From assembly GCA_026120185.1 (NCBI GenBank), contig JANUWF010001481.1, forward strand, positions 811,001 through 875,000: a stretch of 64,000 nucleotides of DNA. Direction: 5' to 3'. Shown one piece after another: positions 45,736-58,700 of the stretch. Every line of letters starts with the position of its first letter. The stretch's first letter is position 1. A program made the position numbers and the translations under genes. The notes under the pieces were generated by a model. The model ran no database searches. It was not told the DNA's origin and saw only the letters and a list, made by a program, of their open reading frames with translations. The DNA comes from Voacanga thouarsii (lineage: Eukaryota; Streptophyta; Magnoliopsida; Gentianales; Apocynaceae).

Positions 45736-48282
45736 AAATTTTCCGTTTGCTAGCTGCAACTGTTGTTGTTGGAACCAATTGTTGGCTGTTTATTTAGGAT
45801 GTTTAGAATTTATTTACGGGGACTTCACTACCATTTAGTACCTTAGCTCTCTTACTACATGGCACTTAGATAAGAGAATGAATAGATCATGACTGCATAG
45901 GGAACAAAGTGGACTTCACTGAGGATTTTGCAAGTCATAAAATGCTAAACTGTACCCTTAATTTCTGATCCTCTGGCCAAAGTACCCAAAATAGCTCTGC
46001 TTTTGTGCTTCCTCTATGGGTGTTTTCTAACATAACAAATGTGCTAATAGTTTGGTCCTTTTTCGAGAAATATCTTCTATGATCTGCGAGAAAAATTGGA
46101 AAAAAATACATTACCAAAACACTTGAGTAGAAGAAGCTAGCTGAATGTCCTAGTCTTCTGAATGTTTATTTATTTATTAGGCCACACAATAGGATGATTT
46201 TTTTCCCTATTCTTTATCTTTTACAAGCCCTTGTATTTGACCATGATAAGATATGCCATGATGGTCATTCACACCAAGGAGCTAGCTACCCAGTATTTTT
46301 GCATTTTCTTTTGATCCTTTTTCATTATTCTTAAGAAGCAAGGTGAAAGTAGTTTCTCCTATACAGATAATATATATTTGGTTGTTATGGTTGTGCGGGC
46401 TGTTTCCGTTGTGGTTCTGTGTTTTTTAGCTTGAGGAATATGGTATGGAAGCACTTTAACACTTACTACAAATGCATAAAGAATTTTACTAGCTAGATTT
46501 TTGTTACATCTCCTATCTAGAATTTTTCAAAATTTTGCTGTGGATTGGGTCACAACATTTGACTAGTTATTTCTCTTATTGATGAAATTAGTATGGAAGG
46601 TGGTTCGTGATTGTGATTGAAGTAAGATTCCATTGAACAACATTTACACTCTTTAAGTAAATGATGATCCTTCTTGGAATCATGCAGCATCTTTTGTGAA
46701 GGTGGATCAAGCCCTCTCTTTTTTATTTTTGAATGATTGGTACGTTTCTTTTTATCTCAGAACTGATATTGTGAGGACTTTTGGCAGTTATTTCTGAGTG
46801 AAGTTGTTAATTTGGAAGGTTGTTCATATTTATGATTGAAACCATTTTCTAGCAAATGATTTTTAGACTCTTTCAAGTAAAATTCCCCAAAAATTGGTGC
46901 TGAATATTTGATTTCCTCTACCACACTGTTTTCCTCCTTTCTTTGGAGAAGCCGTTAAAGTCTTTTTCTTCCTTTCACTTTTTGTATTTGTCCCCCCCCC
47001 CCCTGCCTTCTTTCTTTTTTTATGCAACCATGAGGCTATTGTTTCTTGAGTGGTATGTTGCCTTGCCCTACTCTATATTGTATATAATAAAACCTTATTG
47101 GTGTGGCCGAGTTGGAGTATGGTTTTGCTGCCAAATACTCCAGTTTTCCTGTCTTGCAAGAAGTGTTCACTTCCCAAAAACACCAAAGGGAATTTTATTT
47201 TATCTAGAAAAAGCATAAGAGAATTAATTGAGTTTTTTGTTTGACATTTGAAAGTGCCCAAAGGATACATTTTAAGTAAAGAAGATATGGCTTAGCTCTA
47301 TACACTTGAATTGTTCTCTGGTTTCCTTTGAGTGGTTCAAGTTTGCATTTTAGTATTTCATTTGATTACCAATTTTCTGGACAACACTGCTGATGATATA
47401 GTTGTCAATTTTTACTTCTTGAAGCCTGGTTATGTGTTTGTTTAGAAACTTGAAAATTGGTGGAACTTGGTCACCAAAGTCACCAATTTAAGTGGTGATG
47501 CAGTTACCTAGGAAAAAGGGTTGCATTTCTGAAAAGAAAAACTGATGCCGATCAGGACTTGATTGTTATGATCTAATGATCTCCTATGGTGAAAAAACAT
47601 AAGGGATTTTTTGTGGTGCTGAATATTTGATTGGTCCAGTCACTTTCGAATTGGAAATGGCAATTAGTTTGTTGTTCACAATTTCGTATCACAGAAGGAA
47701 TTGACATCCATGTATATTGCTGTAGATTATCCAAATATCATCTGGATCCATGTTTACCACCTGTTATAAAAAGCTCTCTCTAGGCTTGATTTATTTTTCC
47801 CTTACAGGTTTTGGAACTGGCTATAGTATCTCCCTTGCTAATGTATTGTCCAGTTTTATTTTAAATCTAAATATTTAAAAAAATAATATAATTGGAGTGA
47901 CATTTTAAATATCTTTGAGAGCTTAAACCTATTTTGGTCTTAGTATTCGCCACCATGTGAGAGCACTTTATGCTTGGAGATGAGATGGTACCCACAAGGA
48001 AAGCTCAATGAACTCTACAGTTTTTGACAGACAAAAATCCTTCTGATTATAGGAGAGGGGATTGGAATATATTGCACCTTTCTTTGTTTGATCACAGGAC
48101 CATCTTTTGTGAAGTTGTGGTTGTAATGCCATCTTTTGTTTCTTGCTTTCTTTGATCTTTTCAACAGCAGCTATTGCTTTCATTCATAAAATAGTGTTGA
48201 CCATTTAGTTGCAGCACCAGGCTTCAAAAGTGATGAAGCTTAGTAATAGTACCATAAGTCTTTACCTTTTGTCTTTGTTTCT
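45736..48282. other. Unique noncoding part of the TNP1-like intron
   Basis: No gene is seen. The sequence is AT-rich with intron-like T-runs and a C-run at about 46994-47004. Reading frames up to about 90 codons here (46943-47218) lack any recognisable feature. Confidence 0.6.
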
Positions 48283-48939
48283 CCTAATTCTATTACTATT
48301 GAATGGAAAGAAACTTCTTTTACATGGGCATCATGAAAACTTTAAAGAAAACTGTATATAATGCAAGGCATATACAGGGCATCAAGAAAACTTTAATAAA
48401 CTTCTATAAACCAATTGCTCTGTTGTATAATCACAATAAGTACAAGCCATCTGGAAAGGCCAGGATAATGAAAATTATAAGTAGAATACTTTGGTTTCTT
48501 GCATGAGAAAGGTTTTCGCAACCCACTATATATCCAAATACACTATAGGAGTTTCCAGTTCTATAGTTGGGGTTTTACTGTTGAATCTGGTATAGTGAAT
48601 CTAGGATTTTAAATTTTCTTGTAGACCAGATAAAGAAACCTTGAGTTTCTATATAGGAACCTTTCCCCATTTTGCATTAGGATAGTATTCTGATTATACT
48701 TGAAAGTCGTTAATATTACCATTGCATGCTTATACCTTGACTGGTTGGTGTTCAGTAGATCTAGCTTATTCATTTCAGTTTTTTCACTATTGTTCCATCT
48801 GTTGTGCTGGATATTCCCTTCCTAAGAAAAAAAAAGAAAAAGACTGAAAAAGATATTGAAAGAAGAAACACATTCTTCTTCTGCTCAAGTGTTTTCTCTT
48901 CTAGTGCAAAGTAGAACACATACATTATCAGATTTACCT

Positions 48940-50030
48940 GAATCTAATACACTATCACATTATTATTTTTTGTTGTTATTCCTTTATATTAATGTTCATA
49001 AGGTTCTCCATTGGTTACTCTTTTTGAAACCACAGTGAACTAAAGCCATTCATGAAAAAAAATGCTGTTTTGCCATGTTTCATTTTATGACTTGTTTCAG
49101 CCTTTTTTTTTTTTTTTTTGAAAGCTGAATTTAAAAGATGATTCAATCACACATATCGGAGCAATGATTGAATCTAACAAAATTTGCTGGAGTTGTGAGA
49201 GCTAAAAACTTTGTTAGAGCTGTGATTGGTTGAAGCATTTTTGTTGGAGAAACTTGCAAAAACAAAGCTGAAGTTCATAAGTTTTTCTATTTGTGGTTGC
49301 TGGCTATTTGTTGTTGTTCATTGCCCTAATTGTTTGGAGTCTATTTTAGATGTTTTTATCTCTCTTTTGGTATGTATTCCTGTGAAGAAAATGCAGGAAA
49401 GAGGGCTGAAACATGTTGTGTTCAAGAGGTGTGAAAATGAGAACATAAGCTGGTTATATGTTAATGAATGCATGCTGGGCATATTTATCTGAATCTAATA
49501 CACTATCACATTATCAATTTTTTTTTTTGTTATTCCTTTATATTGATGTTCATAAGGTTCTCCATTGGTTACTCTTTTTGAAACCACAGTGAACTAAAGC
49601 CATTCAAGAAAAAAAATGTTGTTTTGCCATGTTTCATTTTATGACTTGTTTTAGCCTTTTTTTTTTTTTGAAAGCTAAATTTAAAAGATGACTCAATCAC
49701 ACATATCGGAGTAGTGATTGAATCAAACAAAATTTGCTAGAGTTGTGAGAGCTAAAAACTTTGCTGGAGTTGTGATTGGTTGAAGCATTTTTGTTAGAGA
49801 AACTTACAAAAAACAAAGCTGAAGTTCATAAGTTTTTCCGTTTGTGGTTGCTGGCTGTTTGTTGTTGTTCACTGCCCTAATTGTTTAGAGTCTATTTTAG
49901 ATGTTTTTAGCTCTCTTTTGGTATGTATTCCTGTGAAGAAAATGCCGGAAAGAGGGCTGAAACGTGTTCAGGAGGTGTGAAAATGAGAACATAAGCAGGT
50001 TATTTGTTAATGAATGCATGCAGGGCTGAT
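48940..50030 (+). repeat. 543-bp tandem duplication inside duplication unit 1
   Basis: 48945-49487 and 49493-50030 are tandem copies, both starting ATCTAATACACTATCACATT and both containing AAACTTGCAAAAACAAAGCTGA or a close variant and ATGCAGGAAAGAGGGCTGAA or a close variant. Unit 2 (53865-54405) has a single copy, so the small duplication arose after the 4.9-kb one, or was lost from unit 2. Confidence 0.9.
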
Positions 50031-51412
50031 TTAAAGCTGTTTATGTGGTGTGTCTATATATATTATGAACCTAACAGCAAAAATTGGAAGAACACAAACA
50101 AAAGCCTTCATTTCTTGTTGAAAGCCTTCATATTTTTTTTTTGTGAAAGGAAATGAATTATTATAGAATTTATTTCAAATTCTTCAATTTTTGTGTCTTT
50201 AATTTCAATTTTTGGATCACCTCCAAAATTGGAATAATCACTACTATTGCCTAAAAGAAAACAGTACTGCTGCAATCAATGAGCATAGGAAGCAAAGATG
50301 AAACTGATTTTTTTTTTTTAAATAAAAGAATTTTCCATTTTTCTATATAACCTAAGGGTTTTTTTTGTTAATTTTTTCTTGCATTGTAGAATCCTTTGCG
50401 AAGAAGAAAAAGCCTTGAGGTTGCCAGGTAACAAGCCAACACGTTCCATTCGACCAATCATACAATCAATGTTTCTTGGACCATATGATCTTGGTCAAAG
50501 GTCCCAAACACAGTTAAGGATGTTTGGTTTGCTGAGTGGACAGTAATTGTTTCTTTTCTTGCTTTTTATTTTAAGTGTTATATATTAATAATCTATATAA
50601 TGTTTTGACAATTCTTATGGCTGATATGCATAAATAGTTCCAGCGGGATAGGATGTATGATGGACTCATTAGATCAAAATGGGACAAGAAAGGTGGCAAG
50701 ATCTACACTTATTTGATGGACCATGTTCGTAAAGGGAAAGTCTCACATGATTTTATGAAGGATGAAGACTATGACAAGCTTTAAGCAATTTGGGATGGTG
50801 ACAAATTCAAGAAGATTTCAGAGATAATGAAGGCAAATAGAAATAGTGATTGTGGAGGTTTAGGAGGCTTACGTCACTCTGGAGGTTCCATACCAATGAC
50901 AATGCACAAGAGAAAACTAATAACTTTTCTTATTTTTAGTACATCAATTCAAATTTATGAAAATAACTTGTTCTAAAAATACTTAGAATTAATATCTATC
51001 TATTTAACATGTTTTAATACTATTTTATGATTAAACCAAATATAGAAGGGAAAATATCATAGGGACTACTCACACTTTGAAATATATGTCTTCACACACA
51101 CTACAAACACTGAAGATGAAGTTGACCAAGTGCTTAAGAAGGAACGCCGAATGTTGGAAGGTGAAGACGTGGAGCTTGGAGGCCCAGAACTTGTCTTTCT
51201 TGACAAGCGATCCGAGGAAACATATGTAAGTTTCATAAGTTAATAATGGTCTTTAATATTTTTTTTCCCCCAATACTACTATATCCTTATATTTAGCTCA
51301 AGTGAAGGCAACTTTACCGCTTCCATTTTTCCCATCCAACGTGGAAGACTTTGACATGCCTATTTATTGGTTTCCTTATGTATAGCCATTTTGTGGGAGT
51401 TTTGGGAAAAGG

Positions 51413-51428
51413 GGGGGGGGGGGGGGGA
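51413..51428. repeat. G-run in the last TNP1-like intron
   Basis: About 16 consecutive G after TTTTGGGAAAA. Two further G-rich repeats follow (GGGGTGGGAGGCGAGTGCATTG near 51471 and GGGTTGGGGGGTGCATTGTGG near 51565). The matching tract in unit 2 is where gypsy-2 inserted. Confidence 0.9.
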
Positions 51429-52554
51429 GCTTGGTTAAAATGTATTTGTTATGCATGAACTTTGAAAGGGGGGGTGGGAGGCGAGTGCATTGTAGACCAA
51501 GTCAAATAAATAGGGGGGTGGAATTTGGTTAAAATGTGTTTGTTATGCATTAACTATGAAAGAGAGGGTTGGGGGGTGCATTGTGGACCAAGTCAAATAA
51601 ACTTTTCTAATTGGAAATATGGAAAAATATTCAAATGATGGTGATACTTTTTGACTTTTTGTATTACAACTAGAAGCTTCTAATTCTGATGGATGTTCTT
51701 TATTTTAAGCTTCACAATCACTAATATAGTTGAGATTTTCATGGTGTTTATTCTAAAATTCTTATCCATTTTTTAATTTAATATTTTTGCATTTGTTTAT
51801 GTGTTAGCGTCGCTACCAAGAAGAATTGAAGAAAGAGATGGCATCACTTGCTAGCCAGATAGTTGAAGGGGAGCAGCCTCCACCAATAAACGAGGCTAAT
51901 ATTTGGTTGCGAGTTGTAGGCCATCCTAAGAAAGGGAATGCAGTTTATGGCATGGGATCCCTAAGCTCCAGTTGTCTACAGAAATCTACTTCACACATGT
52001 CATCGTCTTCTTCATCCATTTCATCGGCGCTTCCTTTGCATTTTGTGGAGACAACTGACTTTCAAAATGCTATAAATAAGTTGGTGCAAAAGGTTGTTGA
52101 TACACAGATTCAAGAAGTGTTGAGGACAAATGAGAAGTTGATAGTGGAAGTGTCTTTGCTAACACAAAAGGTTAAGGACTTAAGTGGATCAAATCAAACA
52201 GAAAATTAATATTCCTTCACTGTGTTTCTTAATTCTGTTAATATTCCTTCACTGTTGTTAAACCATGGACCTGCAGTTCATCTCACTTTCATATTATAAT
52301 AATCTTTTATGTTTAATTAAAGATGATGTTTGGTTAGGATTTGTGGTATTTTGTGAGGGAATTATATTTTCTTTGAATTTGTGGAAGGATGATGTTTATA
52401 TTTGTAGAAGGATGACGTTTATGTTTGTGGAAGGATGATGTTTGTGTTGGATTTGATGATGTTTATGTTGGGTTTGTGGATGTGTTTTAGCTTTATTATT
52501 TTATGAATTTGTCAAATGTAGGTGTTTGGTTATATGTTCAGATGAAGTAGAATT

Positions 52555-53170
52555 CTGCTAAAATAAAGAAAAATTACCAACTGAGCAATTAGTTGGTAAT
52601 TGAATAGAATTTGGTTGGTATTTCAATTGGTAATTGAAAATAATTTGGTTGGTAATATATTAAATAGCAGTTAGTAATTTTCAAGCCAACTATCTACCAA
52701 CAAAAAACTTAGTTGGTAATTTACCAACAAAAAATTACCAACAAATTTTAAATCACTAAAATAGTTAGAAAATTACCAACTGAATATTTGGTTGGTAAAG
52801 AAAGAAAACTACTAACCGAAAAAAAAATTAGCAACTGAACAACCCAGTTAGTAATTTACCAACAAAAAATTACCAACCGATTTTAAATAACTAAAATAGT
52901 TGGAAAATTACCAACTGAATGTTTAGTTGCTAAATAAATAAAACTACCAACTAAAAAAAAAATTACCAACCGAAAGTAAGTTGGTAATTACCTACACATA
53001 TATCGGTTGGTAGTAACATGTATCAGTTGGTAAATTAGTAAATTATAATCTTATATTCAATACAAATTTACCAACTAAAAATTATAAATTTACAAACTAC
53101 ATTTTTGGTTGATAATTACCAACTGTAACAATCGGTTGGTAACATAAATGTTTGTTGGTAATTACCAACC
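52555..53170 (+). repeat. 3' subterminal repeat array of CACTA-2 (unit 1 copy)
   Basis: Repeated AATTACCAACTGAA, AATTACCAACCGA and TTGGTTGGTAAT motifs in both orientations, the same motif as at 36061-36945. In a normal element the 3' terminal repeat would follow; here the array ends AAGAGTCAACTCATATGCC and continues into the second duplicate, so the terminal repeat is not next to this copy. Confidence 0.9.
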
Positions 53171-53204
53171 GAAAGAGTCAACTCATATGCCAAACATAAT
53201 GCCA

Positions 53205-55793
53205 AATTCTATTACTATTACTATTGAATGGAAAGTAACTTCTTTTGCATGGGCATCATGAAAACTTTAAAGAAAACTGTATATAATGCAGGCCATATAC
53301 AGGGCATCAAGAAAACTTTAATAAACTTCTGTAAACCAATTGCTCTGTTGTCTAATCACAATAAGTACAAACCATCTGGAAAGGCCAGGATAATGAAAAT
53401 TGGAAGTAGAATACTCTGGTTTCTTGCATGAGAAAGGTTTTCGCAACCTACTATATATCCAAATACACTATTGGAGTTTCCAGTTCTATAGTTAGGGTTT
53501 TACTGTTGAATCTGGTATAGCGAATATAGGATTTCAAATTTTCTTGTAGACCAGATAAAGAAACCTTGAATTTCTATATAGGAACCTTTCCCCACTTTGC
53601 ATTAGGACAGTATTTTGATTATACATGCAAGTCGTTAATATTATCATTGCATGCTTATACCTTGACTGGTTGGTGTTCAGTAGATCTAGCTTATTCACTT
53701 CAGTTTTTTCACTATTGTTCCATCTGTTGTGCTGGATATTCCCTTCCGAAGAAAAAAGAAAAAGACTAAAAAAGATATTGAAGGAAGAAACACATTCTTC
53801 TTCTGCTCAAGTGTTTTCTCTTCCAGAGCAAAGTAGAGCGCACACATTATCAAATTTACCTAAATCTAATACACTGTCACATTATTATTTTTTGTTGTTA
53901 TTCCTTTATATTTATGTTCAAAAGGTTCTCCATTGGTTACTCTTTTTGAAACCACAGTGAACTAAAGCCATTCAAGAAAAAAATGTTGTTTTGCCATGTT
54001 TCATTTTATGACTTGTTTTAGCCTTTTTTTTTTTTTTTTTGAAAGCTAAATTTAAAAGATGACTCAATCACACATATCGGAGTAGTGATTGAATCAAACA
54101 AAATTTTCTATAGTTGTGAGAGCTAAAAACTTTGCTGGAGTTGTGAATGGTTGAAGCATTTTTGTTGGAGAAACTTTCAAAAACAAAGCTGAAGTTCATA
54201 AGTTTTTCTGTTTGTGGTTGCTCGATGTTTGTTGTTGTTCACTACCCCAATTGTTTAAAGTCTATTTTAGATGTTTTTGGCTCTCTTTTGGTATGTATTC
54301 CTGTGAAGAAAATGCCGGAAAGAGGGCTGAAACATGTTGTGTTCAGGAGGTGTGAAAATGAGAACATAAGCTGGTTATATGTTAATGAATGCATGCTGGG
54401 CAGATTTACAGCTGTTTATGTGGTGGGTCTACATATATTATGAACCTGACAACAAAAATCGGAAGAACACGAACAAAAGCCTTCATTTCTTGTTGAAAGC
54501 CTTCATTTTTTTTTTTTTTGTGAAATGAAATGAATTATTATAGAATTTATTTCAAATTCTTCAATTTTTGTGTCTTTAATTTCAATTTTTAGATCACCTC
54601 CAAATTTGGAATAATCACTACTATTGCCTAAAAGAAAATAGTACTGCTGCAATCAATGAGCATAGGAAGCAAAGATGAAACTGATTTTTTTTTTTTAAAT
54701 AAAAGAATTTTCCATTTTTCTATATAACCTAAGGGTTGTTTTTGTTAATTTTTTCTTGCATTGTAGAATCCTTTGCGAAGAAGAAAAAGCTAAGAGGTTG
54801 CCAGGTAACATACCTACACGTTCCATTCGACCAATCATACAATCAATGTTTCTTGGACCATATGATCTTGGTCAAAGGTCCCAAACACAGTTAAGGATGT
54901 TTGGTTTGCTGAGTGGACAGTAATTGTTTCTTTTCTTGCTTTTTATTTTAAGTGTTATATATTAATAATCTATATAATGTTTTGACAATTCTTATGGCTG
55001 ATATGCATAAATAGTTCCAGTGGGATAGGATGTATGATGGACTCATTAGATCAAAATGGGACAAGAAAGGTGGCAAGATCTACACTTATTTGATGGACCA
55101 TGTTTGTAAAGGGAAAGTCTCACATGATTTTATGAAGGATGAAAACTATAACAAGCTACGAGCAATTTAGGATGGTGACAAATTCAAGAAGATTTCAGAG
55201 ATAATGAAGGCAAACAAAAATAGTGATTGTGGAGGTTTAGGAGGCTCACATCACTCTCGTGGTTCCATACCAGTGACAATGCATAAGAGAAAACTAGTAA
55301 CTTTTCTTATTTTTAGTACTTCAATTCAAATTTATGAAATTAACTTGTTCTAAAAATACTTAGAATTAATATCTATCTATCTAACATGTTTTAATACTAT
55401 TTTATGATTAAACCAAATATAGGAGGGGAAATATCATAGGGACTACTCACACTCTGAAATATATGTCTTCACACACACAACAAACACTAAAGATGAAGTT
55501 GAGCAAGTGCTTAAGAAGGAATGCCGAATGTTGGAGGGTGAAGACGTGGAGCTTGGAGGCCCAGAACTTGTCTTTGTTGACAAGCGGTCCGAGGAAACAT
55601 AAGTAAGTTTCATAAGTTAATGATGGTCATTAATATTTTTTTATTCTAATACTACTATATCCATTATATTTAGCTCAAGTGAAGGCAACTTTACCACTTC
55701 CATTTTTCCCATCCAACGTGGAAGACTTTGACATGCCTCTTTATTGGTTTCCTTATGTATAGCCATTTTTATGGGAGTTTTGGGAAGAGGGGG
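53205..55793 (+). pseudogene. Duplication unit 2 with partial TNP1-like exons
   Basis: A repeat of the unit 1 sequence. Exon blocks equivalent to 50390, 50643 and 51047 occur at 54768-54920, about 55020-55300 and 55426-55600. They have their own stops (TAG in GAGCAATTTAGGATGG, and TAA in GGAAACATAAG where unit 1 has GGAAACATATG). The final exon is cut off by gypsy-2. The unit has no first exon, so it could not make a protein by itself. Confidence 0.85.
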
Positions 55794-58700
55794 TGTAACA
55801 CCCCACTACTACGTACCCTAAAAGGGCGGCGATGTCGTCCCGTCCCGTAGGACAAGGGGTCTTTAAAATGAGATATAAAATGTAAAGGCAACCCCAAAAG
55901 AATCAACTTAGATAAATAGAGATGAACTCTTATTACATCAGGCTCAAATTAGAGTAAACACGGAATGAACAAATATCATTCAAAAGCTTAAACAACAAAT
56001 GTCTCCTAAAACAAAAATGGGAAAAATAACAAAAGCTTCAACTATCAATGCCCCGCTGGCTCAGCACAACCTATCCCCTGAAAACATGACATAAAATAGT
56101 GTGAGAATAAATCTCAGTATGTCCTATGTGTGCACATGGTGTTTTAAACAGTACGTGTATGCATAGTATAAAACATTTGTAGAAACATTTGGCAAGTCAT
56201 AAACACTTTCTTTTCACAAGGAGTGGGTTTTTCTCATAATCACACTTTATATAAAATAAATCATCCACTTGAATAAACAGTCACGTCACCACACGTTGGG
56301 CTCCATGAGGACAAGGCACCACACTTTGTGCACCTTGCCGGGACCAGATTGCCACACGTTAGGCGTTCTGATCAAGGTGAGTGTACAGCTCATCGGGTGA
56401 GATACTCCTCCTTCTTTACACCCAACAAAACCATCCGGGTGTCCATGTCGGGAAAATAAATAATACCTTACCAGGTACAAATGCAAGCTCGGACCGGCCT
56501 GACCAACCAATACTGTCGCCTCTTCAAGTAGAGCTTATCTTCTGGAGGTGGCCTCCTGCCAGAAGACTTACTCTAGCCCTCCAAGACTAGTATTGTTAGT
56601 CTACCTTTATTGAGTACTCAACGAATATATCCGTCAATTCCTAATTCAAAATTTCTATACCTTGGCTTTGTACAACGTGATTTTCTTTAAAAGAGTTTTC
56701 TAAAAATTTAGAAGAAAGAATAGTTTTCTTGATAAAATCGTTAGCTTGACAAAACTGCTTAAAGAATAAATATCAACGTTTACAACCCAAGTAAACATAG
56801 TTTAACAATAGCTTCACAAAGCTTTACAACATAGACTTGCCATCACAACATTTAACAAAAGAGTTTATGCAAGGACTTACTTGATATGCCTCAGACAAAT
56901 GAGATAAAATCAGAGCTTGCTTTCCTCAAATATCTTCCTAATCTAAAACCATATAATACATGATCAGGGTCTCAATCGATTCGAACATGCTCTAAACTTA
57001 TTTATTCCCATAATAATTCACAATCCACTATCTAATTCCAAATAAATTATCTAAACCCCAAGTTTCATATACTATGACCATATATTCATTAAAGAAATGA
57101 TTATTATATCAAAAAGGCTTGACTTGACCATCACAATTCATCTCCATCATTACCATAATAAATCATGGCATAGCTATCCATCGAATAGGCTTAGATAATT
57201 ACTCGACTCAAACTACCCATTCATCATGCTATTGGACCTCATCAACCATATTAAACTTTAATTTCGACATCAAGGGTAAGTATCCTCTTACCTTGCAACA
57301 ACCGGGTTAGCAAGATCTCGATGCTCTTATGGTGATCTTCCCGAGTTCGTTTGATTTGAAGAGAAAAGCTGCCTTCTTTCCTTCATTTTGATCGAAAATA
57401 AGTGAAAGGGATGAAATCAGCCTTTAAGTGGCATGATTCAAGGGAAAAAAGGGAGAAGAATTTATGGAAGAAAGGAATTAAAAGGTTGAGATGGTTTTTA
57501 CTTACCTTAGAGGGTGATCGGTTTCTTGCTAGGAGTTGTTCTTGTGATTTTCGAAAATTGTAGAGAGGTTCTTGCTGGAATTTTTCGTGTAGAATGGAGA
57601 GGGTGGTCGGCTACTGAGTTTTAGGGTTAGAGAAGATTGGTTTAGGGTTTGATGGTGGTGTTTAGAAAGACTCCTAATGGCTTTAGGTTTCTGGGACAGC
57701 AGGGGTGAAAATTGCAGCTTGCTATGCACATTATTGCTGCCGAATTTGGGAGGGTTTATGAGAAGAAAATATTCTGCAATTTGCTCCCTTATGCTGGCCG
57801 AAATATAGCTCAAGTAAAGGGCTGTATGTGTTCAGAATTTTTGGCGAAAACAAGGAAGGGTTTGAGTAGGTTTTGAGAACTAAAATTCTGTGCGCATGCA
57901 GTGATTTGCTGTGAGAAAATTTGCTGAACAAAGGGGAAGAAATTCTGGACGTTTTTAGCTATTTTTCTACCGTGATTTACAGAGAAAAGGGTGAGGGTTT
58001 TTGTTGCTGAAAATTGGTTTAATTTGCTGAGGATTTTGGTAGGTTTTGGTGTGCAAAAATTTCGTTTGAGTAGGAGTACAATCTGGCCGAAATTTCTGAT
58101 GGGAAGCTGTCAAAAATTCTGGGCCGAAGCTGGCCGAAATTCTGGAGTGTTTTTGGTGAATAAAATCTGATTTTGTGCAGCAAAAATAATCTAAATTGAT
58201 GGAAGATGTTTTAGGTGATTTGAGCCAAGGTTTGAAGAGTTGGATTGCATTTAAAAGTGCTAGATTTTCGGACAGCTTGTGCTTGTACAAGGCTGCCGAA
58301 ATTCTGCTAGAAAAATGAAGCAAAACCTAGTTGAAGTAGGATTAAGATAAAATCTGATTTTCTAAAGGATTTTGGATAAGATTTCCTAGTGCTGGAAGAG
58401 TTTGAGTTGAGCTAAAATTCCCTCAAAAAGTGGCGGCACTAACTGGAAAATTTTACAGATTTTTAGCTAAGGTTCTAAGTTCAATATCAACAAGGTCTCC
58501 AACTAGGAGAACAACTCTTTAATTCCAACTATCCATTACCAAATCTAATAAGTTGAAATCAAGCTAAATTTTAATTTTTCAGCTAGGGTTTTTCGAAAAT
58601 CCAAGAGAACAAAGGCTTGAAAATAAAGGTGGTCTTTGTTCACATAAAAAAATCATTGAATTTAGGAAATAACTATAGAGACTTATTCCTTAGAATAATG

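Larger units (their letters stand above)
44083..52209 (+). pseudogene. TNP1-like gene (Transposase_24, Ptta/En/Spm family) of CACTA-2, split over a giant intron
   Basis: Exon 1 (44083-44566) starts MVRGKKNQTGRGSSSSPL, has a TAG near 44260, and ends KGD before GTAAGT. A 5.8-kb intron follows to AG at 50388. Later exon blocks give CEEEKALRLPGNK with IRPIIQSMFLGPYDLGQ (50390-50542), DRMYDGLIRSKWDKKGGK to SGGSIPMTMHKRKL (about 50643-50920, one TAA), HRDYSHFEIYVFTHT to FLDKRSEETY (51047-51225) and RYQEELKKEMASLASQI to the stop at 52209. The VFLDKRSEE and WLRVVGHPKKGNAVYGMGS segments are typical of this family, which binds the subterminal repeats. The phase at the second intron does not join cleanly. 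Confidence 0.85.
48283..53204 (+). repeat. Direct duplication in CACTA-2, unit 1
   Basis: This 4.92-kb unit runs from AATTCTATTACTATTGAATGG in the TNP1-like intron through the last exons and the 3' subterminal array. It is repeated from 53205 at an offset of about 4.92 kb (for example 48303 and 53228; 49226 and 54147). The offset drops to about 4.38 kb after 50035 because unit 1 alone has an extra 543-bp block. The joining sequence AATTCTATTACTA occurs at both ends and may be the microhomology used. Confidence 0.9.
36048..55793 (+). mobile_element. CACTA (En/Spm) DNA transposon, large, internally duplicated (CACTA-2)
   Basis: It begins CACTACTAGAAAAATGC inside the Sirevirus gag and carries 5' and 3' subterminal arrays, a TNP2-like transposase and a TNP1-like (Transposase_24) gene, all on the plus strand. 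No 3' terminal repeat occurs in the window: after the 3' subterminal array at 52555-53170 the element's own middle restarts (53205), and gypsy-2 interrupts at 55794. The rest, with the 3' terminal repeat and the second half of the Sirevirus, should lie to the right. Both genes carry stops, so it would need enzyme from another copy. Confidence 0.9.

Noticed and set aside
46943..47270. Frames of 64-91 codons on both strands, with cysteines
   Set aside because: They lie in the large TNP1-like intron, overlap each other and have no family resemblance.
52240..53204. Possible CACTA 3' terminus after the 3' subterminal array
   Set aside because: No complement of CACTACTAG is present before the second duplicate begins, so the element does not end here.
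57529..58323. Minus-strand frames of 66-118 codons
   Set aside because: They lie inside the gypsy-2 LTR in its transcribed orientation, but have no domain, compositional coding signal or equivalent in the gypsy-1 LTR.
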